Shown: piece by piece, positions 30,247 to 36,035 of the stretch
Position numbering within the stretch: the first letter of the stretch is position 1
Layout: the number at the start of each line of letters is the position of its first letter
Source: Vairimorpha ceranae
Lineage: Eukaryota; Microsporidia; Nosematidae
Assembly (NCBI RefSeq): GCF_000988165.1
Contig: NW_020169340.1
Coordinates: 1 to 36,035, forward strand
Length of the DNA: 36,035 bases
Reading direction: 5' to 3'
The notes under the pieces: generated by a model
What the model was told of the DNA's origin: nothing
Database searches by the model: none
Seen by the model: only the letters and a program-made list of their open reading frames with translations
Position numbers and translations under genes: made by a program

Positions 30247-32217
30247 TTAATTTGGAAGATATTCTGGATTTAATATCTTGTAATTCATTAGTGCCAGGAT
30301 AAAAAATCCACTGAATAATAAAATACATATAAGTGGTACAATTCTTAGTCCTTTATTATAAACTATAATTAAATATGGAAACATAGAATATAAAGGTAGT
30401 CCGAAAAAAATAATCATTGTAGATTTCCATAAAAATAAACCGATATCACCTAGTACTGATAAAAAAATTAATAAAAAAACTAATATTGAAAATAATACTG
30501 TTCCAAAAATATTGTTATGGTTAAAAAGTGTACTAAAAATATTAACTATAGAATTATTTAAAATATTAACATTAAGAAGAAAACCAAATGATGCATAAAT
30601 ACTTAGAATAACGAAATACAAAGAAGAATTATAAGATGTTAAAACGGACAATACTTCATCTAATTTCATTTGCCACAGCCAATTAGAAAAATACATAAAA
30701 GATAAGAAAAATAGAGAAAGAATACACACACAAACTGAGGCAACAATAAAAAGACTAGAAGATGAATTATTAAAAACTGAGACAGCACATGATGTCATCT
30801 CAAACGAAAACGAAATTACAGAAAATACAAGAAATATAGTGGTAGTCCATGGTGTATTGTCCTGTGTACGTGCATTATCTAAATTACCGCCGCCGTTTAC
30901 CGCTAAAAATCCTATAAAAATAAAACTACACAAAATTAATGAAAAATCAACTATAGTACTTAAAACATAAAAACCTCTATAAAAAGCATAAAATAAGGAT
31001 AAAACGATCGCAATACAGAACATAATTACATACCGCAAAACATTAGAATCAATATTGTTTAAATTTACGTCAAACGAACTGTTAAAAACACCAAGTAGCA
31101 TATCTACAAAAAATAGACAAGTTAAAAATTTTAAAATTATTAAAAAAATGTCAATTATAACCGAAAAAATCCCGCTGTCACTATCTATTGATCCGTAAGA
31201 ATCACTGTGTGATGCTTTTTTGTCTTTTAAAATATTGCTTATATACCAGTAAGACAGGAGGTTATGAATAGAAAAACAAAAAACACCTGCTATTAAATGC
31301 CATATAAAAATTGTACGAATTATATGAGAAAACGAAAAAACCGACACTATTATTGGAGGAGAAGCAATAATTTTTGCTACACTACCTATAAACCCACTCT
31401 TTTTTCTTTTTATCTTTTGTCTTTTATCTTTAAAACCATACGTAAGATCTCCCTCTGCACGTTCTGCAGCATCATCAGCCTTTTGTTTTTCTTCTTCTGC
31501 ACGCTTTGCAGTGTCATCGGCCTTTTGTTTTTCTTCTTCTGCACGCTTTGCAGAGTCATCAGCCTTTTGTTTTTCTTCTTCTGCACGCTTTGATGTGTCA
31601 TCGGCCTTTCGTTTCTCTTCTTCCCTTTTTCTGGCTTCATCATCCGCATTTCGTTTTTCTTCTTCTCTTTTTTTAGCTTCTTCATCCGCATTTCGTTTCT
31701 CTTCTTCTCTTTTTTTAGCTTCTTCATCCGCTTTACGTTTTTCTTCTTCTCTTTTTTTAGCTTCTTCATCCGCTTTACGTTTTTCTTCTTCTCTTTTTTT
31801 AGCTTCTTCATCTGCCTTTCGTTTCTCTTCTTCCCTTTTTCTGGCTTCTTCATCTGCCTTTCGTTTCTCTTCTTCTCTTTTTCTGGCTTCTTCATCCGCC
31901 TTTCGTTTTTCTTCTTCTCTTTTTCTGGCTTCTTCATCTGCCTTTCGTTTCTCTTCTTCCTTCTTTTTAGCTTCTTCATCCGCCTTTCTTTTCTCTTCTT
32001 CCCTTTTTCTGGCTTCTTCATCTGCCTTTCGTTTCTCTTCTTCCTTCTTTTTAGCTTCTTCATCCGCTTTACGTTTTTCTTCTTCCCTTTTTTTAGCTTC
32101 TTCATCCGCTTTACGTTTTTCTTCTTTTTTTCTTAATATATCTTCCTCGTCACTAGATTTCTCCGTTTTTTTGTTTTTCTCATCTTCCGTAGATTTATCT
32201 TCATTCCAAAAATACAT
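30247..32217 (-). CDS. multi-pass membrane protein with N-terminal charged 14-residue repeats
   Basis: 656 residues. After 29 acidic/basic residues come about 16 tandem copies of a 14-residue unit, consensus KKREEEKRKADEEA, over residues 30-251. The first 13 units are nearly identical, the last ones shift to KRAEEEKQKADDTA. The alternating E and K/R at i to i+4 fits a stable single alpha-helix or coiled coil about 33 nm long. A basic linker (KDKRQKIKRKKSG) follows, then about ten hydrophobic segments from 282 to 650, so the repeat is probably cytosolic and the C-terminal half is embedded in a membrane. The last residues (YLPN) are polar. No known family is recognised. No CCC block precedes the ATG. 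The start lies 97 bp from the divergent proteasome gene. Confidence 0.85.
   Translation of the reverse strand: MYFWNEDKSTEDEKNKKTEKSSDEEDILRKKEEKRKADEEAKKREEEKRKADEEAKKKEEEKRKADEEARKREEEKRKADEEAKKKEEEKRKADEEARKREEEKRKADEEARKREEEKRKADEEARKREEEKRKADEEAKKREEEKRKADEEAKKREEEKRKADEEAKKREEEKRNADEEAKKREEEKRNADDEARKREEEKRKADDTSKRAEEEKQKADDSAKRAEEEKQKADDTAKRAEEEKQKADDAAERAEGDLTYGFKDKRQKIKRKKSGFIGSVAKIIASPPIIVSVFSFSHIIRTIFIWHLIAGVFCFSIHNLLSYWYISNILKDKKASHSDSYGSIDSDSGIFSVIIDIFLIILKFLTCLFFVDMLLGVFNSSFDVNLNNIDSNVLRYVIMFCIAIVLSLFYAFYRGFYVLSTIVDFSLILCSFIFIGFLAVNGGGNLDNARTQDNTPWTTTIFLVFSVISFSFEMTSCAVSVFNNSSSSLFIVASVCVCILSLFFLSFMYFSNWLWQMKLDEVLSVLTSYNSSLYFVILSIYASFGFLLNVNILNNSIVNIFSTLFNHNNIFGTVLFSILVFLLIFLSVLGDIGLFLWKSTMIIFFGLPLYSMFPYLIIVYNKGLRIVPLICILLFSGFFILALMNYKILNPEYLPN
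31465..32130 (-). repeat. 42-bp coding tandem repeat
   Basis: About 16 copies of a 42-bp unit encoding the 14-residue repeat. Synonymous differences (GCT/GCC, TTT/CTT classes) divide the units into two or three classes that alternate, suggesting block duplication. Because the period is a multiple of three and has no stops, a second minus frame and one plus frame are open across it. They are not genes. Confidence 0.9.
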
Positions 32218-32310
32218 TTGTAATTTTTTGTCTTTTTTTTTAATAGCAGTTTAAAACACTTATTTACTTTTTCTAACTGTGTATCATTTCATTTTTTTTT
32301 ATTTTTTAAA

Positions 32311-32314
32311 CCCC
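32311..32314 (+). promoter_or_regulatory. CCCC start signal that decides the proteasome start
   Basis: TTTTTTAAACCCC abuts the ATG at 32315. The open frame extends 12 codons upstream only from a GTG, which would add a Phe-rich stretch absent from the family. Confidence 0.8.
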
Positions 32315-32950
32315 ATGAAAAATTTTGTTATTGGTTCAGGAGTTATTTCATTCAAGTATAAACATGGTGTTATAACATGTACAGATACACAGGCTTCTTA
32401 TGGTAATCTATGTAAGTTTAATAATGTTAGCCGTATTTTTAAGCTATCTGATACTACACTTATGTCTCTATCAGGAGAGTTAAGTGACATACAGTATTTA
32501 GTTTCAACCATTAAAAAGGAGAGTGAAACAGATCCTGTAAAAATGTCTACAAAAGGATATTCTAATCTAGTTCAAAGTATATTATACAATAAAAGAAGTA
32601 AAGTTGAACCACTAAACGTTTCAGTTAGTGTAGTGGGTGTAGATAAGGAGCCATATGTGTCTTGTATTAATCATCTTGGCAATTTTTATACAGATGATAT
32701 TGTTTGTACTGGGTTAGCAAATATGATAGCTCTTCCATTTTTGCGATCTCATAATGTTACTGAGTTGGAACGCGATAAAGCAGTTGATTTAATGGAGGAA
32801 ACCATGGCTCTTATGTCTTACAGAAGTGCAAGAAGTTGCAATAGAATACAGATAGCAATAGCAGAACAAAATTTTATAAGTCTCCTTGAGCCACATGTTG
32901 CTAAAACAAATTGGAGAATGGGACATAATGAAAATGAACATATTTTATAA
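32315..32950 (+). CDS. PRE4: 20S proteasome subunit beta-7 (Pre4/PSMB4 type)
   Basis: 211 residues with the Ntn-hydrolase-like fold pattern of proteasome beta subunits. SGVISFKYKHGVITCTDTQA, then SYGNLCKFNNVSRIF, then LMSLSGELSDIQYL match the beta-7 start. YNKRSKVEPLNVSVSVVGVD is the beta-7-typical middle (RRSKMNPLW in yeast). GLANMIALPFLR and MALMSYRSARSCNRIQIAIA follow in order, then a C-terminal tail NWRMGHNENE of the kind that in beta-7 reaches across the ring. The catalytic Thr of active beta subunits is not present at the equivalent place, as expected for this non-catalytic subunit. There is almost no propeptide. It belongs to the 20S core ring in cytosol and nucleus. Confidence 0.92.
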   Translation: MKNFVIGSGVISFKYKHGVITCTDTQASYGNLCKFNNVSRIFKLSDTTLMSLSGELSDIQYLVSTIKKESETDPVKMSTKGYSNLVQSILYNKRSKVEPLNVSVSVVGVDKEPYVSCINHLGNFYTDDIVCTGLANMIALPFLRSHNVTELERDKAVDLMEETMALMSYRSARSCNRIQIAIAEQNFISLLEPHVAKTNWRMGHNENEHIL

Positions 32951-33167
32951 TAAATTTGTTAAACATTTATGTAATTTAAATTTATGCTATTTATTTTTTT
33001 ATTTATGCTTTTTTTTTAATTTAAGATAAGCTTTAATAATAAACAAACTACTTTTTTTGATACTTATATTAAAATTTAAAATAAATAAAATTAATGCTAC
33101 TTATATTAAAATGAGCTTATTTGCAAATATATAAAATTATACCGCTATTTTAACAAATTAAATTAAT

Positions 33168-34718
33168 TTATTCAACTATTATTTCCATTTCTTTACCATT
33201 ATTTTTTTTTGGTCTTCCAGGCCCTTTCTTCAAAATAAATTTATCAGATGACATTTTAATATTAATATTCATTACCGGTAATATTTCATCTAATTTATTA
33301 TATTGTTCTTTAGAATATACACTACTAACATATAAAAAGGGGTCAAGCCTTTCTTCCCTAATACATTTACAAGCATGTACACAGGGAATAAGAAGATCTT
33401 GGTACATTCCACATTCACAAATACCATTTTCTAGATCTACTTTACATTCTTCCTTAAGAATACTACTCTCATTTCTTTCAATTCTACTTACTACATTGTA
33501 ACCAAATAAACTTTTCGGGTCATGTCTTACAAACTTTTTTTTTAATTTTAAATTATCGTTACTTAATTTGATTATTGCATTAATACACTCGTAAAACGAA
33601 AGAGAAAACACGCCGTAATTTATGTAATCTACATCACATTCAGGTAAATTATTTATGTTTAGTAATTTTATATTAGATTTAGATTTTATAAATCTTATTT
33701 CATCAAGATGTAACATTTGTGACATAAATTGCGATGTAATAGGTTTTTGTTTTATTTGTAAATTATTGTTATTTTCTTTATCTTCTAAATTATCATTAGT
33801 ATTTTTACAATTTATTCCATTACAAATATTCCAGTATGTTTCTATATCCCCTTTATTATTTATATTAGAATATAAATATTTACAAATATCCCTTGTTTTT
33901 ACAAAATAGTTAATTTTTAAATCTTCTAATATTTTTATAAGCAATGGATCATATTCAATAATATAATCTGAATGATTAGTGTTATATAAAAAGTATTTTA
34001 TAGCTTCTTCATCACTGTTATTATCTGATACTACACAAGAATAAATTACTGGTTCATCAATCGGGTCATATAAAACACCAAATATTACTATACCTTCTTT
34101 TCTTTTATGATATTTTATTTCTACTAAAGGATATAAAATGTCTATGTAATTCTTAATTTTGTAGAATAACATATTACTACAATAACATACATCTAATTTA
34201 TCAAAGTTAATATTTGATAATTCTGTACAAAATTCTTCTGTTATTGAATTAGTCATATCATTAGATTTATTATCAGAAGATAACTTCCTGTAAAAAGATA
34301 ATTTAATATCCTCCGTATTTTTACTTTTTAGTAAATTATACACAGAAGAATATCCTACACGTATCCCTCTGTGGTACAAAATAGAAACAATCTCTCCTAC
34401 TCTAATAGAAGAATAATCCGTTATATTATTAAATATTTCATTTCTAAGAAATTCGTCTGTATTTGCGAATTCGTTATTCGCTATCGGACATTTGTGTTTT
34501 AAATTCATTCTTTTTATAGAAAAACAGTTATCTTTCTTTTTAAAGCAAGTGACTATAGAAGCATCACAATTGAATTCTTGTTTCCCTTTACATACAAAAG
34601 AGAGTGTACGAGGTGTCTCTGTAATATTAAATTTAAAATGCGTTTCTGATGCATAGTCAGTTATGTGCTGTATAAGATCTTCTTTGGTTTTAAAAGTGTC
34701 AGTGAGATTTAATTCCAT
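33168..34718 (-). CDS. MULE-derived SWIM zinc-finger / AT-hook protein
   Basis: 516 residues from the ATG that follows CCCC (plus strand GGGG 34721-34724). The frame is open 55 codons further upstream, but those encode unrelated hydrophobic sequence. N-terminal part: a Mutator-type DNA-binding region (FVCKGKQEFNC at 41-51 and a closing HKC, H75/C77). Middle (about 195-290): a degenerate MULE core, LVEIKYHKRKEG then SDYIIEYDPLLIKIL, where the two usual catalytic Asp positions appear to be Glu (E200, E255). C-terminal part: a SWIM finger (C434, C436, C446, H448; CECGMYQDLLIPCVH) and an AT-hook KKGPGRPKK (498-506), the same order as in plant MuDR/FAR1 proteins. No terminal inverted repeats are seen around it. 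The intact frame, host-type start signal and lost acidic pair suggest domestication. Confidence 0.8.
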   Translation of the reverse strand: MELNLTDTFKTKEDLIQHITDYASETHFKFNITETPRTLSFVCKGKQEFNCDASIVTCFKKKDNCFSIKRMNLKHKCPIANNEFANTDEFLRNEIFNNITDYSSIRVGEIVSILYHRGIRVGYSSVYNLLKSKNTEDIKLSFYRKLSSDNKSNDMTNSITEEFCTELSNINFDKLDVCYCSNMLFYKIKNYIDILYPLVEIKYHKRKEGIVIFGVLYDPIDEPVIYSCVVSDNNSDEEAIKYFLYNTNHSDYIIEYDPLLIKILEDLKINYFVKTRDICKYLYSNINNKGDIETYWNICNGINCKNTNDNLEDKENNNNLQIKQKPITSQFMSQMLHLDEIRFIKSKSNIKLLNINNLPECDVDYINYGVFSLSFYECINAIIKLSNDNLKLKKKFVRHDPKSLFGYNVVSRIERNESSILKEECKVDLENGICECGMYQDLLIPCVHACKCIREERLDPFLYVSSVYSKEQYNKLDEILPVMNINIKMSSDKFILKKGPGRPKKNNGKEMEIIVE

Positions 34719-34727
34719 GAGGGGTAA
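34719..34727 (-). promoter_or_regulatory. CCCC start signal that decides the MULE-derived start
   Basis: On the minus strand TTTTTACCCCTC precedes the ATG whose last base is 34716, favouring the shorter 516-residue product over the 571-residue reading. Confidence 0.8.
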
Positions 34728-35174
34728 AAATAAATAACTAAATATTAGGAGAGAAAAAGGGAAAATATTTCTTATGATTTTTACTGTTCTTGATTTAAAT
34801 TTGGTGAAAAGATCATAAAAAAATAAATTAATGTATTTATGGTTATTTATTATAGTGTTAAGAGACTTATTAAAACATTTCAATTCTGATTAAATATTTT
34901 ATAGTGTACTGTTAATAAACGTTAAATTCCAAATATTTGACAGTTCTTTTGTAGAAGTTAACTTTTAACTATCACTCCACTATAAATAATAATCACCCTA
35001 AAAAAGATTTTAAAATGAGAAAAAATTGATTTCTGAGTACGAATAGAAACAATCTTTGCTTTTGCGAACTAGCATTTAAAATGATTATTTTTGATAAACA
35101 GATAAACGGTTGGTTCTGACGTATAAAAAAATATATAATTTAGCATATTTAAAAAAAATTGGTAGAGATAATCA
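34728..35174. other. AT-rich intergenic DNA
   Basis: No gene seen. The part to 34883 is an upstream extension of the MULE-derived frame and lacks a start signal. The right end (ATCATCAATATA) is the entry into the isolated repeat unit. Confidence 0.5.
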
Positions 35175-35515
35175 TCAATATATATAAAAAGTTTGAATTT
35201 GAACATTTTTTAATTTTTAAACCCTTCTTTTTAAAAAATTTGTAAAATTCTTATTATTGTTAAAATAAAAGTAGCATAAGTGTAGGGTTTATTTTTCTAA
35301 ACACAGAACGGTGTTTTGTCCATTTTTCTTTGCTTTTTTATAATTAAATTTTTTAAATTGTATACAGGGTGTTTATGGCAAGTTTTAATTTATAATAAAA
35401 AGAGCCATTTGTTATTGAAATAATTAGTACATACATAAAGGTGCATTAAATTCATTAAAAAGAAAGAAAACACATTTTATTTGTAGTCCGTTTTAAACGG
35501 GACAGCATAAGCTAG
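35175..35515 (+). repeat. 340-bp repeat family, isolated copy (type C)
   Basis: A 341-bp unit about 31 kb from the array, in the same orientation. It has the same start (TCAATATATATAAAAAG), CCC at 35222-35224 (again 47 bp from the unit start) and a palindrome TCCGTTTTAAACGGG at 35487-35501 ending 14 bp before the unit end GCTAG. The interior matches unit 4 at 3847-4188. It is followed by TTATATAAAAAATTGAAG, a decayed unit start, as after the array. Confidence 0.9.
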
Positions 35516-36035
35516 TATTATATAAAAAATTGAAGTTACGTATTTCGTCAAATTAAAATTATTTTTTGCTTGTAAATAAAACGATATTAATTTATTTTTG
35601 TGTAAATAGCTATGCTAATACTATGTTTGAGAAGAAAATAAAATATTTTGGCATAAAATTTATATTTTTAATATAAAATATGAAAAAATAAGGCGACTTG
35701 CACACATCTTCTGTTTAGTTATTTAAAATTAATTATTCTCACATTTATCAGCAAATGATGATGAATTTTTTTAATATTTACAAGAATTTAAATATAAGCA
35801 GGATATGTGATACCTGTATCAAAACATTAATTTTAATTTATATAATTGGTTTTTTTAATAGATTAGAAAATTAAATTAAATAAATAAAAAATAAAAATAT
35901 TTCTAATTTTCAAAGTAAACTTAAAATAAATAATATATATAGTTGTATTGATTTTCCACAAGTTTTATTAAATTTTTTTCAATATACCCCTATAAAATGA
36001 ATTTTATTTGTTTTTTATTGGTTTTTAAAAAAGTA
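35516..36035. other. AT-rich DNA to the window end
   Basis: No supported gene. A CCCC occurs at 35987-35990 (ATATACCCCTATAAAATG) directly before an ATG at 35998, where the frame (MNFICFLLVFK) is open to the window end. It could be the first codons of a gene continuing past the edge. Confidence 0.35.
35998..36035 (+). CDS. possible 5' end of a gene cut by the window edge
   Basis: ATACCCCTATAAA precedes the ATG in the same form as the CCCC-TATATT-ATG of the gene at 11075. The 12 visible codons encode a hydrophobic, signal-peptide-like start (MNFICFLLVFK). It would fit another secreted family member, but too little is visible to be sure. Confidence 0.4.

Noticed and set aside
31410..32254. Long overlapping frames on both strands across the charged repeat
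   Set aside because: They follow automatically from a stop-free 42-bp repeat. Only one frame continues into a sensible membrane domain.

Overview
The window looks like nuclear DNA of a microsporidium. It is extremely AT-rich. The recognisable eukaryotic housekeeping genes are short and apparently intronless (ribosomal protein eS1, proteasome beta-7, a GID8-like protein, a WD40 protein). Most genes carry a C-rich TTTTA(A)CCC(C) block directly before the ATG, which is the known microsporidian start signal. Genus and species cannot be told from the sequence alone.

Layout. Positions 1-26.5 kb are a gene-poor accessory half. It holds seven diverged members of what appears to be one family of small secreted or membrane-anchored proteins (592-1236, 5775-6521, 11075-11728, 15299-15991, 17212-17931, 22175-23605, 25899-26537). 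It also holds a tail-to-tail pair of paralogous four-CxxC zinc-ribbon proteins (9522-10346), a homeodomain-like AT-hook protein (21045-22094) and a compact GID8-like protein (24733-25263). Between them lie kilobases of AT-rich DNA with relics of a Tc1-type transposon (12765-13625) and of an R2-type non-LTR retrotransposon (19480-20104). There is also a compositionally foreign, hairpin-rich segment (2336-2806) and a head-to-tail array of about 340-bp units (2841-4188) whose fifth copy sits alone at 35175-35515.

Positions 27-35 kb are a denser core island: eS1, the WD40 protein (probably a U3 snoRNP UTP subunit), a membrane protein with a long charged helical repeat, proteasome beta-7, and a MULE-derived SWIM/AT-hook protein that looks domesticated.

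The two signals most likely to be undescribed are the seven-member protein family and the 340-bp repeat family. The protein family shares a roughly 20-residue block at residues 63-92 and a hydrophobic block at the C terminus. In the repeat family all five units keep a TATATA box, a CCC start-like motif exactly 47 bp from the unit start, and a palindrome ending exactly 14 bp before the unit end, while the interior exists in three types and contains no conserved open frame. The second looks like a set of tandem non-coding RNA genes or a non-autonomous element.
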